DNA of 35,141 bases, from the NCBI GenBank assembly GCA_030706385.1, contig JAUZOQ010000028.1, forward strand, positions 1 to 35,141, read 5' to 3'. Each line of letters starts with the position of its first letter. The first letter of the stretch is position 1. Shown one piece after another: positions 7,218-15,835 of the stretch. The DNA comes from Bacteroidota bacterium. GTDB lineage: Bacteria; Bacteroidota; Ignavibacteria; Palsa-1295. A program made the translations under genes and the position numbers. The notes under the pieces were generated by a model. That model did no database searches, was not told the origin of the DNA, and was given only the letters and a program-made list of their open reading frames with translations.

Positions 7218-8468
7218 CTATAACAGTCTTCTCCTCAGCATCTCCATTGCCGAGTCTGCACTTCGCTCACGGATGATTGAGCGATCTCCGGCGAATTTAT
7301 AGGATCGTGCAAGTGTGGGATGGCCAGCTTCAGCAAGTGCGATCCAAATCGTACCAACCGGTTTGTCCTTTGTACCCCCGCCGGGACCTGCGATCCCAGT
7401 AATCGCCAGCGAAAATGTTGTTCCGAATTTCTTGCATGCCCCTTCTGCCATTGCAAGTGCGCATTCTTTGCTCACAGCTCCGAATGAATCGATCAGTTTT
7501 TTTGAAATTCCAAGCTCCTTGATCTTTACTGAATTGCTATAGCTGATAATACCGCCTGCAAATACTTTCGATGAGCCGGGAATGTTGGTCATTCTCATGG
7601 AAAGCATTCCGCCCGTACAGCTTTCGGCCACCGATAATGTTGCTTTACGTTTTTTTAGCAACTGAAAGAGCATTCCCTCAAGGGTATCGCTATCGGTGCC
7701 ATAGATGTAATTGCCGGCACGGTCGCGAATATGCTTTTCGATTCGAGCAACTTTGGATTTCGCTTTTGTTGCAGATTCGGCACGAACCGATATTCTCACC
7801 CTTACTCCTGAAGTCTTGGGCAAGAATGCAAGCGTTGCTCCGGCATCTAAGAAATCATGAACATTCCCAATCCTCGCAGCCAGTGTCGACTCGCCAATTC
7901 CTACGGTAAGCAGAGTCCGATGCAGGATCGCAGAGCCAAGCTTCTTACGGTAGAACGTGCGGAGCCCCGGGATCACCCATTTCTCCATGAGAAATGTCAT
8001 TTCGTGTGGGACACCCGGAAGGATTATGAATGTCTGCTGCCTTTGATGAAACAGCAAGCCCGGTGCCGTCCCCGTATCATTTCGAAGGGCCTTGAAGCCC
8101 TGCGGCACCATTGCCTGGCCGATGTTGATCTCCGGCATCTTGCTTATCCCGAAAGAGCGGAAGCGCGCACGAACATGTGCAAGAGTCTTCAGATCCAAAA
8201 GGAGTCTCTTTTTGAAAAACTTCGCAACGACATTCTTGGAAATGTCATCATGTGTCGGGCCCAACCCTCCGGTAGCGATGACGATGTCATTGTGTTGCCA
8301 TGCCGTTTTCATCGCTTCGAGAATCTCCTCTTCGTTGTCACCGATCGTGGTTACCCGTGAGACCTCGATGCCCATCTCATTCAGCTTTCGGGAAATATAT
8401 GCTGCATTGGAGTTGACGATCTGTCCGATCAGAAGCTCATCGCCGATTGAAAGAAGTTCTGCCTGCAC
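7218..8468 (-). CDS. cinA: CinA: competence/damage-inducible protein with nicotinamide-nucleotide amidase domain
   Basis: This is the full two-domain 416-residue CinA. Residues 1-165 are the MoCF-like domain (LLSIGDELLIGQIVNSNAAY at 5-24; TGGLGPTHDD at 66-75), linked in CinA proteins to ADP-ribose or NAD-derivative pyrophosphatase activity. Residues 270-416 are the PncC-type domain (SVAESCTGG at 279-287; ITGIAGPGGGT, KPVGTIWIAL), which deamidates nicotinamide mononucleotide back to NaMN in pyridine-nucleotide salvage. The start codon is GTG, placed to give the usual MxAELLSIG N-terminus. It is the last gene of the pgsA-pgpA-cinA operon, 23 bases after pgpA. Confidence 0.96.
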   Translation of the reverse strand: MQAELLSIGDELLIGQIVNSNAAYISRKLNEMGIEVSRVTTIGDNEEEILEAMKTAWQHNDIVIATGGLGPTHDDISKNVVAKFFKKRLLLDLKTLAHVRARFRSFGISKMPEINIGQAMVPQGFKALRNDTGTAPGLLFHQRQQTFIILPGVPHEMTFLMEKWVIPGLRTFYRKKLGSAILHRTLLTVGIGESTLAARIGNVHDFLDAGATLAFLPKTSGVRVRISVRAESATKAKSKVARIEKHIRDRAGNYIYGTDSDTLEGMLFQLLKKRKATLSVAESCTGGMLSMRMTNIPGSSKVFAGGIISYSNSVKIKELGISKKLIDSFGAVSKECALAMAEGACKKFGTTFSLAITGIAGPGGGTKDKPVGTIWIALAEAGHPTLARSYKFAGDRSIIRERSADSAMEMLRRRLL

Positions 8469-8491
8469 AGTGTTTGATTGCTACGATTCGA

Positions 8492-9034
8492 TCAGGTTCC
8501 GAAAAAAGACTTGATTATCCACGTTGCCAGATGAGCACAGATATTTGCATAAACACCTGCAACGACATCATCGAGCATTACACTCGTGCCACCAAAGCGG
8601 CTCTCGAATACCGAGGCCGGATAGAGTTTTATGATGTCGAAGAAGCGAAAGAAGAGAAATGCCACGACAACAAAAAGTGGATCGCCGATATACCAGACCG
8701 AGAAGAGAGCCACCCACTGTCCAAGCACTTCATCAATCACGACGATTCCCGGATCGTGCTCACCCATCTTGAGTTCGATCACATCGGTGGCAACTGTTCC
8801 AGCGATGAAGATCAGAAGAGAACTTGCCAGCAATATCCAATTATTTTGGAGAAACGGTAGGTAATAATATAGCAATGCTCCTGCTGCACTACCGACTGTT
8901 CCTGAAGCAACCGGAGAAAGGCCGATAAATCCGAATGTTCCGATGGCGATTGCCCAAGTCGGGACATGCTTGAATGTCACCGTCGGAATTGCCCATAACC
9001 GCGACCGTGCTTTTGCAATGGGATCGAATGACAT
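8492..9034 (-). CDS. pgpA: Phosphatidylglycerophosphatase A
   Basis: This 180-residue integral membrane phosphatase converts phosphatidylglycerol phosphate to phosphatidylglycerol. PgpA hallmarks are present: GLSPVASGTVGS (38-49), DPGIVVIDEVLGQW (about 94-107), FRFFDIIKLYP (about 129-139) and MLDDVVAG (about 152-159), with acidic metal-binding residues in the second and last. About four membrane segments are visible. It lies 9 bases after pgsA, whose product makes its substrate. Confidence 0.95.
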   Translation of the reverse strand: MSFDPIAKARSRLWAIPTVTFKHVPTWAIAIGTFGFIGLSPVASGTVGSAAGALLYYYLPFLQNNWILLASSLLIFIAGTVATDVIELKMGEHDPGIVVIDEVLGQWVALFSVWYIGDPLFVVVAFLFFRFFDIIKLYPASVFESRFGGTSVMLDDVVAGVYANICAHLATWIIKSFFGT

Positions 9035-9043
9035 AGGAAAGAC

Positions 9044-9664
9044 TCAGGAAAGTTCTTGCGGGGAGCGTTTGAAGACGTACCGACGGAATACCGAGCGGAA
9101 TACTTGTGCATTCTCATAGGTATATTGAACGGCCGTCATAAGCGTCAGTATAGTAATTCCGAATACTGCCCAATAAAGGATCGACTCGGTGTTCATGGCA
9201 ATTCCAAAACTCACTGCAGAGAGGCCGAATGTTCCGCTTGCCATCATGACACCGATCAGGACGTAACAGATATACGTCATCTGGAAAAACGTTTTATATT
9301 TCGCAAGCGAACTTGTCTTGATCGGCTGATCGATAGAACTGGAGAGAACGCGAAACAATGTTACGTAGACGTCACGCGCAATAATGATCAGTACCGTCCA
9401 TTCGGGTATTATTCCTTTAGAGGCAAAGGCGATGAAGGCAGCGCTGGTGAGCAACTTATCGGCAAGAGGATCGAGGAATGCGCCAAGTGGAGTCGTGAGC
9501 TTCCAGAGCCGGGCGAAGTATCCGTCATACCAATCCGAAAGTGCTCCGAGGGCAAATGCCAGTGCCGCCCACACATAGGGAGTAGGTTCAACGACTGCAA
9601 AGAGCACGAAAAACACGGGCGCAAGCAGTATTCGCAAAACGGTCAATTGTGTTGGAAAGCTCAT
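9044..9664 (-). CDS. pgsA: CDP-diacylglycerol--glycerol-3-phosphate 3-phosphatidyltransferase
   Basis: This 206-residue inner-membrane CDP-alcohol phosphatidyltransferase carries the complete signature D-x2-D-G-x2-A-R-x8-G-x3-D-x3-D: Asp44, Asp47, Gly48, Ala51, Arg52, Gly61, Asp65, Asp69. It makes phosphatidylglycerol phosphate, the substrate of the adjacent PgpA. The start at 9664 gives the typical short N-terminus (MSFPTQLTVLRILLAP). Five or six hydrophobic segments are seen. It is first in the pgsA-pgpA-cinA operon; TATATTCG at 9695-9702 (minus strand), one base off the -7 consensus, is a possible promoter. Confidence 0.95.
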   Translation of the reverse strand: MSFPTQLTVLRILLAPVFFVLFAVVEPTPYVWAALAFALGALSDWYDGYFARLWKLTTPLGAFLDPLADKLLTSAAFIAFASKGIIPEWTVLIIIARDVYVTLFRVLSSSIDQPIKTSSLAKYKTFFQMTYICYVLIGVMMASGTFGLSAVSFGIAMNTESILYWAVFGITILTLMTAVQYTYENAQVFRSVFRRYVFKRSPQELS

Positions 9665-9765
9665 GTCTTGCTTTTGGTGACGAGTATTCTCCTACGAATA
9701 TAGCACTTGAATGCGGCAATGAGTTCACTCTCGCGCTCATCGTCTCAGAGCCGAGAAGTTCTATG

Positions 9766-9795
9766 AAAAAAAAAGACAGGCATATTGCCTGTCTT
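9766..9795 (-). terminator. Rho-independent terminator of the desaturase gene
   Basis: A perfect 9-bp stem (AGACAGGCA / TGCCTGTCT) with a 3-base loop is followed, on the minus strand, by about eight T residues. It lies about 20 bases past the desaturase stop codon. Confidence 0.85.
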
Positions 9796-9813
9796 TCTTC
9801 ACATAATAATTTT

Positions 9814-10554
9814 TTAGACGGTTCGAAGCTTTGCCAGATGCAGGAATCTCAATACGGAGATATAGAACCATCCCATATCGAACTCATACCACTTAACCGA
9901 GAACTTCGCGCTTGAAGGCAGTTTGTGGTGGTTGTTATGAAGTTCTTCTCCGGAAAGAAGAATTCCGAACGGCAGTATGTTTGTGCTGGCGTCTTCGACC
10001 TGAAAATTTCTGTATCCGACGGTATGCCCGAGTCCATTAACAACTCCTGCAGCCCAGAACGGCACCCAAAGCACAAGACCGGTCCAGACAAATAATCCTG
10101 GCAAATAACCGAATATCTGAGCGACGATGAAATAGAGCAGCACCGGGCCACCGTATTTCAGGGGTACAAAGATGTATTTCTCGAAGAAATCATCCTTGAT
10201 TCCTTTTGCATATTTCGCGATCGTCTCGGAATCGCCATATGCACGGCGATAGTATACGACTCCCAAAAAGAGTATACGAGCCCAGCCTTCAATAACCGGA
10301 GAATGAGGATCATTCGCCGTATCGACGAATGCATGATGTTTGCGGTGAACGGCAACCCATTGTTTTGCCGACATTCCTGTAAAAAGCCAAAGCCAGACGC
10401 GCATGGGGAATGCAGCGATCGGAGAGAAAACGACACTTCCGTGAGTGAGTGAACGGTGAAGATAAAGCGAAGTACACATGATCGTGATATGCCCTGCGAT
10501 CACGATAACGATGAGTGAGCCCCACCAGGTGTGAGTCAAAAATGATAAATCCAT
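9814..10554 (-). CDS. Membrane fatty acid desaturase (acyl-CoA/acyl-lipid delta-9 type)
   Basis: This 246-residue integral membrane di-iron desaturase has the three histidine boxes of the family: HRSLTH (33-38), HRKHH (70-74) and HNNHH (206-210), plus the extra histidine in NGLGHTVGYRNF. It would introduce a cis double bond into acyl chains, tuning membrane fluidity. The ATG at 10554 is preferred over the in-frame one at 10587, because AAAGGG sits about 11 bases before it and the longer form overlaps a predicted -10 element. It is a single-gene unit with its own terminator. Confidence 0.92.
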   Translation of the reverse strand: MDLSFLTHTWWGSLIVIVIAGHITIMCTSLYLHRSLTHGSVVFSPIAAFPMRVWLWLFTGMSAKQWVAVHRKHHAFVDTANDPHSPVIEGWARILFLGVVYYRRAYGDSETIAKYAKGIKDDFFEKYIFVPLKYGGPVLLYFIVAQIFGYLPGLFVWTGLVLWVPFWAAGVVNGLGHTVGYRNFQVEDASTNILPFGILLSGEELHNNHHKLPSSAKFSVKWYEFDMGWFYISVLRFLHLAKLRTV

Positions 10555-10578
10555 GTTAAAAAAGTCCCTTTGAGAGAT

Positions 10579-10608
10579 ATAATACAAACAGCCTTGTTAT
10601 TACGTAAA
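10579..10608 (-). promoter_or_regulatory. Possible promoter of the desaturase gene
   Basis: On the minus strand, TTTACG and TATTAT are separated by 18 bases, a fair sigma-70-type match ending 24 bases before the start codon. It does not fit TAnnTTTG. Confidence 0.3.
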
Positions 10609-10774
10609 AATCGGCCAAATAGTTACATATTTCTCACGATAATCTTCGGATAGGAGCTATAGCTGCATAGAGAGTCCGAAAAGGGGCTTTGCGAAGGAAT
10701 GAGGCGAACTTGTTGCTATATAGTGTCCGATAACACTTGAAATCGCCGCGCAAGGCTTTGGGGAGTGGAAGACT

Positions 10775-11941
10775 TCACATTGCTCCGAAGACCAAAGAAA
10801 AGAGAATACCTCCGTATGCCACTTGCGAGTGATCGCTTACAAATCCCGTTAATTCAGTACCAACATATTTGTTGAACCGATAGCCGAACGAAACCTGGGC
10901 CGAGGCCCCAAGTCCTTTCCATTGGTAGGACGAACTAATTCTCTGGCCAATTTGAGAATCGTAGCTGCTTGTACTTGCGTTTGAATTAGTATAGTTCGGG
11001 CCACCGGAAAATGTCGCCCAGAAATCTCCTTGTTTCAAAGTTGCTCCGAACTGAAGGGTATATTCCAATATATTCTGGCTATACTGGTAGTAAAAAGGAT
11101 ATCCATCCGGGATCTTCCGAAACAACTCTGACGAATTCCCTTTTGTGCCGAACGTACTTGAATACCGGAACCCGACATGCTGCCAGTCATGGTCGAAGCT
11201 GACGGCAATACCGCCGCCAGAAGAGTTCAGCGAACTGATAATCACACCGGCCTGTGGCCCGGCAAAGACTCTGATCCGAGTTGCGTTATCATCGTCCCTG
11301 GACCTGATGGAGATTATGGAATTGTCAGTCCTATCAGAAGCCGGCTTTTCCTGCCGTGAGGTATCGATCATGGCAGAACGATCACTTCTAGACTGGTTGT
11401 GATTTACCTCCTGATCCTTAACCTTTTTTTCAGCAGAATTATCTGTCTGGGAATTCACACTTTTGACGGTTGCATTTTCATTCATCACGATTTTCTGATC
11501 TATCGACTCACTGCTCTGCGAAATACGCTGGGTGCCCTTTTCATCCGTGGAAACAGCTACAGGAGAACTTGGGCCTGCATTCAATAAAGATCCATGCGAT
11601 CGAATAGCACTCTTTTCCGTAGCATCCAATGATTCTGAAAGCTTACTCGCGCTGGAATTCGATAGTACGTTTGTTTCCCTTTGGAAAAGTATATCTTTGT
11701 GCGCATCTGCGATATGAGCAATTCCTGCCGGAAGCTGTGCCTGATCCTGATTTTCGTTTGCCAGATAATATCCTCCGCCGACAACCGCTATACCGGCAAC
11801 AACTAACGCAGTGATCCGAAAACTTGACGAACGCCCAATATGCGCAGATTTAACATGGAGCTGTAGCTCTTCGAGTGTGACTGTCGGCTCTTCGTTATGA
11901 AGCGCAGAAAAAAGTTTGCTATGGTAAAGTTCTTCCTTCAT
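10775..11941 (-). CDS. Putative transmembrane anti-sigma-like regulator with C-terminal beta-barrel-like domain
   Basis: The 388 residues show four parts. Residues 1-42 are a charged cytoplasmic-type head. One transmembrane helix follows at 43-60 (ITALVVAGIAVVGGGYYL). A linker of about 160 residues (61-220) is polar and low-complexity, rich in S, N, D, K and Q. The end (221-388) is a run of about eight amphipathic strands (for example TRIRVFAGPQAGVII and QVAYGGILFSLVFG), as in small outer-membrane barrels. There is no cleavable signal peptide. Its start lies 14 bases after the ECF sigma factor stop codon, the usual place for a cognate anti-sigma factor; no zinc-binding HxxxCxxC motif is seen. 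The regulatory role is inferred from position and topology. An alternative is an inner-membrane-anchored periplasmic beta-sandwich protein. Confidence 0.6.
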   Translation of the reverse strand: MKEELYHSKLFSALHNEEPTVTLEELQLHVKSAHIGRSSSFRITALVVAGIAVVGGGYYLANENQDQAQLPAGIAHIADAHKDILFQRETNVLSNSSASKLSESLDATEKSAIRSHGSLLNAGPSSPVAVSTDEKGTQRISQSSESIDQKIVMNENATVKSVNSQTDNSAEKKVKDQEVNHNQSRSDRSAMIDTSRQEKPASDRTDNSIISIRSRDDDNATRIRVFAGPQAGVIISSLNSSGGGIAVSFDHDWQHVGFRYSSTFGTKGNSSELFRKIPDGYPFYYQYSQNILEYTLQFGATLKQGDFWATFSGGPNYTNSNASTSSYDSQIGQRISSSYQWKGLGASAQVSFGYRFNKYVGTELTGFVSDHSQVAYGGILFSLVFGAM

Positions 11942-11955
11942 AATATCATTCCTCG

Positions 11956-12501
11956 TTAATAGAGAGTCATAGATGGCGTCACGAACTCATAGTATTGTGA
12001 AGAGAGCCTAACCTGCTCGGAGCGATCAGCGAGCAAGCGTTGAAGTTGTTCGCGCCCTCGCTTCACGCGGGACTTCACGCCCGATAAGGTGCCACCTTGC
12101 ACTTCGCGAATCTCTTCAAGCGAAAGTCCTGAAATTTCAAAAAGCAACACCGCTTCCTTTTGTTTGGGCGGCAGAAGGTCCAATGCTTTCATCAGTAGTT
12201 CAAGATCATGAGAAGACTCTCTCATTTCCTGGCTTTCAAGATGAGCTGCCGTTTCAACGGAAGCAAATATCCGGTGCCTCCATGCCTTTCGCTTATGCGT
12301 ACGACTGGCGATCGTGTAGAGATATTTCCTGAATCCCGCAATCTCTCGCAGTTTGGGAAAGTTCGTATAGGCAGCCAGAACTGTTTCACTGACAAGATCC
12401 TTGGCATCATACCTTGAACGCGTCAATCCCAAGGCAAATCTCCAAAGTGGCGCCCTGTTTTCCTCTATAAGATTCCAGAATAGATTCGTATCCTTCTGCA
12501 T
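11956..12501 (-). CDS. ECF-type RNA polymerase sigma factor
   Basis: This is a 181-residue sigma-70 family protein with only regions 2 and 4. Region 2 spans about residues 8-75, with DLVSETVLAAYTNFPKL as the core-binding helix and FRKYLYTIASRTHKR leading into the -10 recognition part. Region 4 spans about 103-160: LLPPKQKEAVLLFEISGLSL, then a helix-turn-helix ending GVKSRVKRGREQLQRLL. It would redirect RNA polymerase in response to an envelope signal. The start codon follows a very short leader after an A-rich stretch. The next gene, 14 bases downstream, encodes a single-TM protein that is its likely regulator. Confidence 0.93.
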   Translation of the reverse strand: MQKDTNLFWNLIEENRAPLWRFALGLTRSRYDAKDLVSETVLAAYTNFPKLREIAGFRKYLYTIASRTHKRKAWRHRIFASVETAAHLESQEMRESSHDLELLMKALDLLPPKQKEAVLLFEISGLSLEEIREVQGGTLSGVKSRVKRGREQLQRLLADRSEQVRLSSQYYEFVTPSMTLY

Positions 12502-12568
12502 ATAATCCTAAAGTGACGCAAGAGGAAAAAAAGTTGCAGAAGTCCAAAATGAGACGATCGGTTTAGCC

Positions 12569-13576
12569 CTATTCTCTCTCGTTCTTATTACTTCGTTGAA
12601 TCATCCTCTCTTGTTCGGCCTCCGAATGTGAGAAATAATGGCCTCCGGACCCATCTCCTCGCGCAACGAAGTAAATTTTATCGTGATGGGCAGGATTGAG
12701 TGCGGCGATTATAGCGGGTTTACCGGGATTGCAAATCGGCCCGGGAGGCAGGCCGACATTAAGATAGGTATTATATGGATTTTCTTTGAATAAATCATTA
12801 TGTGTAATTGGCCGGGAAAGCCCCAAGCCATACTGCACTGTAGGATCTGCATCGAGCTTCATCCCGATCTTCAGCCGATTCCAATAGACTCCGGCAATGG
12901 TATCGCGTTCTTCAGGCAATCGAGCTTCAGCTTCGACGACAGATGCAAGGGTCATCAATTCATGAACGGAAAGATTTAATGCCTTTCGCCTTTGTAGAAG
13001 AGAATCGGGTATCACCTCTTTCCACCTGGCGATCATCCGCTTCACAAGCTCCTGAGGAGTCATCATCAAATAGAACCGGTAAGTGTCGGGAAATAGGTAT
13101 CCCTCTGCGGTCTTCGCTTCGCGCGGCACTCCAAGCGAATGAATGAATGCCGTATCGCTGGCTACTTTCACGAAGAGTGCAGAATCAAGTCCGAGTTTAT
13201 CTTTGGCAATCGAGGCAATACGGCGGATGTGACTTCCTTCGGGAAAAGTCGCCTCGAAAAGGATAGAGAATTCTGTTCCGGTCAATCTAGTGATGATATC
13301 AGTATTCGAAAGGCCATAGGCAATTCGGTAACTTCCGGGTTGAAGGCGTGAGCCTGTTCCGAGGATCCTGGCTGCAAATTTGAATGTAAGCTTAGAGCGA
13401 ATAAGATCATACTTTGCAAGCGAATCACCTACCGATGCCGCTGAAGCACCTTTGGGAACAATGATGAAGATCTCTTTCGCATTTTCCTTCGCGGGATTTT
13501 TGAGAAAGAAAACCAGATACACAATGGATAAGAGAAAGATTGCCAGAAAGGCAGCAAATTTAAAAAATTTCGACAT
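12569..13576 (-). CDS. mltG: Endolytic murein transglycosylase MltG
   Basis: This 335-residue YceG/MltG protein is anchored by an N-terminal transmembrane helix (residues 5-25) and acts on nascent peptidoglycan in the periplasm. A LysM-like region (about 36-100) precedes the catalytic domain: AEGYLFPDTYRF (157-168), ASVVEAEA with probable catalytic Glu215 (the Glu218 equivalent of E. coli), YWNRLKIGMKLDADPTVQYG (231-250) and NVGLPPGPICNPG (273-285). The length is normal for the family. A consensus Bacteroidota promoter ends only 5 bases before the ATG, so the mRNA may have no leader. Confidence 0.95.
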   Translation of the reverse strand: MSKFFKFAAFLAIFLLSIVYLVFFLKNPAKENAKEIFIIVPKGASAASVGDSLAKYDLIRSKLTFKFAARILGTGSRLQPGSYRIAYGLSNTDIITRLTGTEFSILFEATFPEGSHIRRIASIAKDKLGLDSALFVKVASDTAFIHSLGVPREAKTAEGYLFPDTYRFYLMMTPQELVKRMIARWKEVIPDSLLQRRKALNLSVHELMTLASVVEAEARLPEERDTIAGVYWNRLKIGMKLDADPTVQYGLGLSRPITHNDLFKENPYNTYLNVGLPPGPICNPGKPAIIAALNPAHHDKIYFVARGDGSGGHYFSHSEAEQERMIQRSNKNERE

Positions 13577-13581
13577 GGATG

Positions 13582-13612
13582 CAAATATAGAAGGTATTCC
13601 GTGATGGTCAAA
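13582..13612 (-). promoter_or_regulatory. Consensus Bacteroidota promoter of mltG, apparently leaderless
   Basis: On the minus strand, TTTG (13612-13609), a 19-base spacer and TATATTTG (13589-13582) match TTTG-N19-TAnnTTTG exactly. Five bases (CATCC) separate the -7 element from the mltG ATG, so transcription is expected to start at or within a base or two of the start codon. Confidence 0.75.
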
Positions 13613-13689
13613 GCAATCCGTGGTTTCTTGTGCAATTCTTGATCGAATCGAAGCAGTAGGGATTCATGAATCAAGAGGTATTCACAGGC

Positions 13690-13717
13690 AAAAAAAGAGC
13701 GACCAGCGGTCGCTCTT
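13690..13717 (-). terminator. Rho-independent terminator of the OmpA-family gene
   Basis: A perfect 10-bp stem (AAGAGCGACC / GGTCGCTCTT) with loop AGC is followed on the minus strand by a run of T. It lies about 25 bases past the OmpA-family stop codon and separates that gene from the mltG promoter. Confidence 0.9.
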
Positions 13718-13739
13718 GTGCATTCGAAAACTCTATTAC

Positions 13740-15668
13740 TTATTTATTCGACTTCGAAATATCAACTTCCACTCTGCGATTAAGCATTCTGCCTTCGGGA
13801 AGTTCGTTAACGAATTTCGGATCGCGTTTGCCGTGGGCATTCACATTTGTGTTTGCCGGTAGACGGGTTGCGCTGCGAAGAGCGGCAACAGCCGATTGGG
13901 CGCGCGCTTCACTAAGTGCCTGATTGTATTCGTCAGTACCCGTATTATCGCAGAAGCCACTCACATTGAGTCCGTTGGCATCCATGGTGACGCTTTCGCC
14001 AATCAGATTGATCATCTTCTGAGCACGCTCGTTGACTTCGGATCTATCGAAATCAAAGCTGAGCATTGCGTACTTCTCCAAATTCGCATGCTCAACAGTT
14101 TTCTTCACAACGCGCGTCATTCCATCTGCAGTGTATTTCTTTCCGTTCACATCAGTAACCTCGATCTGATAATGAACCGGCTGCCCTTCATAGCGCATGG
14201 CATCCGGTATCTTCGAAGAAAGTACTTTCGGCGGTGCCCCCGGTCCGCTTTCAGCTGAACCGATCGGCGTCCCATTTTGGTCGAGCGATATTTTCCATCC
14301 GGAGATCGCAATGTTATCGGGGTTCATCATCGTCGTCTCGTAGCGTATCTGTGTTTCGCCGACGGACTCGGATTTCTTGTTCTCGATCTTTACCGGGTCG
14401 GTAATTCGAGGATCGGTCGAAGAGATCTCCACACGGCGATTTTCCTCCATTCCCGCTTTTGTCACAGGGTTTGTCGGAAGTTCGGGGAGGTTGCGCTGAT
14501 CAACCGTAATTCGGGATCCGGCAATACCCCATGTTTTCACAAGGTAATCGCGGACAGCCATGGCGCGCTGCTTCGAGAGATCGATCTTTCCGCGTTCGGC
14601 ACCGGAGTTCGAATTCGTACCGGTGACCGTGATCTTGATCTCCGGATTTTGCTTCATTCTCGAGCCGATGACATCGAGAATCTCGTGATTTACTTCCATG
14701 GCATCTTTGCCTTCGAGCTGCATTTCCGTAAATCCCGTTGCGCCGTTGCGCGAATACCTTGCCGGAATCTCCGCACTTCCGTTATCAAAGAAAATATATG
14801 GAAGTAGCGGAACAGAGGATCTTGTACGAGAAGCTTGTTCCGGAATCACCGGCTCGTTCGACACATCGCCGTTCGGCAGTATTCCTCGGGCAGATACGGT
14901 CATTGTAATAGGATGCGCAGGCGGCGGAGGTGGCGGCGGCTCAGGGCTGATATCGAACTTGACAGATACTGCCACTCTAAGTGTCGAAACCTTCAGATCA
15001 GACGATCCATCACCCAGATTGGTGAGAGGATAACTGTAAAATGCCTCAGGTGAAAGCCAGACGCTATTCTTCTTATTTATTGGAATATCATAGCCAACTC
15101 CGGCTCCAATAGCGGCGAATACACTATGAGAGCCCGGCAGATCCGTGCCTGATGCCGATGCATCATTTGATGTTCCATGCGCATACGTCTTGGTTACGAT
15201 CGTGGCGATCGATGGTCCAAAAAGAATCTGGAAATTACTGATAGCATATTTGCCGAGAACGTCGAGACCGACATTCTGGACGTCATAGGCGAACTTGTCG
15301 AAATTGGCAACTGTGGCTCCCGTCGTCGTTCCATCGGTAAATGCTCCGCTAATGTTACTATAATGGATCCGTGGCACCAGCATCCATTTTCCGCCAAGTG
15401 GTATCTCGAGCAATCCGAAAAAAGTCGGCGCTACTCCGAATCCGCTTGAGTAGGAATAATTATCGAGCACATATGTTCCTTTCGGGAAGTTCAGATTAAC
15501 TCCGCCGCCCAGACCTAAGGTCAGGTGATGAGGCCAACTGACTTCTTCCTGTTGAGTCTCGTCGCCTGTCGCGGGCTGCGCTTGCGCAGTCAGAGATAAT
15601 GCGAAGAAAGCAAGAAGAAATACCATTAGCCTGCTAAGGTATGAATAGTGGTTTTGTCGTTTGATCAT
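13740..15668 (-). CDS. Outer-membrane beta-barrel protein with two OmpA peptidoglycan-binding domains
   Basis: The 642 residues begin with a signal peptide (residues 1-30, ending AQA). An N-terminal beta-barrel (about 45-240) follows, with short girdle strands ending VAVSVKFDI. A poly-proline hinge lies at 242-250. A first OmpA-like domain (about 288-416) ends in ENRRVEI, a beta-sandwich-like linker covers about 430-525, and a second OmpA-like domain (534-638, LSFDFDRSEVNE to NRRVEVDI) ends the protein. It probably anchors the outer membrane to peptidoglycan. Two OmpA domains in one chain are unusual. The gene is monocistronic with its own terminator, and its 250-base upstream region carries a MraZ-box-like triple repeat. 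Confidence 0.9.
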   Translation of the reverse strand: MIKRQNHYSYLSRLMVFLLAFFALSLTAQAQPATGDETQQEEVSWPHHLTLGLGGGVNLNFPKGTYVLDNYSYSSGFGVAPTFFGLLEIPLGGKWMLVPRIHYSNISGAFTDGTTTGATVANFDKFAYDVQNVGLDVLGKYAISNFQILFGPSIATIVTKTYAHGTSNDASASGTDLPGSHSVFAAIGAGVGYDIPINKKNSVWLSPEAFYSYPLTNLGDGSSDLKVSTLRVAVSVKFDISPEPPPPPPPAHPITMTVSARGILPNGDVSNEPVIPEQASRTRSSVPLLPYIFFDNGSAEIPARYSRNGATGFTEMQLEGKDAMEVNHEILDVIGSRMKQNPEIKITVTGTNSNSGAERGKIDLSKQRAMAVRDYLVKTWGIAGSRITVDQRNLPELPTNPVTKAGMEENRRVEISSTDPRITDPVKIENKKSESVGETQIRYETTMMNPDNIAISGWKISLDQNGTPIGSAESGPGAPPKVLSSKIPDAMRYEGQPVHYQIEVTDVNGKKYTADGMTRVVKKTVEHANLEKYAMLSFDFDRSEVNERAQKMINLIGESVTMDANGLNVSGFCDNTGTDEYNQALSEARAQSAVAALRSATRLPANTNVNAHGKRDPKFVNELPEGRMLNRRVEVDISKSNK

Positions 15669-15835
15669 TTTTTATTCTATTGAAGTGAGGAAAAAACAAT
15701 TCACTCTACGCTGCATGAACTGTTCTGTAACGGCCGAATTTATTTTTTGCAACAAAATATCCGGCAGAAACAGAGGTTATGCCTGGGGGCGTGCGCACAA
15801 GCTTTAGTAGAAATGAAGAAAGCACAAAGAAAATT

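Noticed and set aside
8513-8522. DnaA-box-like TTATCCACG
   Set aside because: A single copy near the pgpA stop codon with no cluster of boxes or AT-rich unwinding region nearby; no support for an origin.
10640-10740. Weak hairpins (TTCGGA/TCCGAA; GTGT/ACAC) after the sigma-regulator gene
   Set aside because: Short arms, large or unstable loops and no T-tract; not convincing as a terminator or RNA gene.
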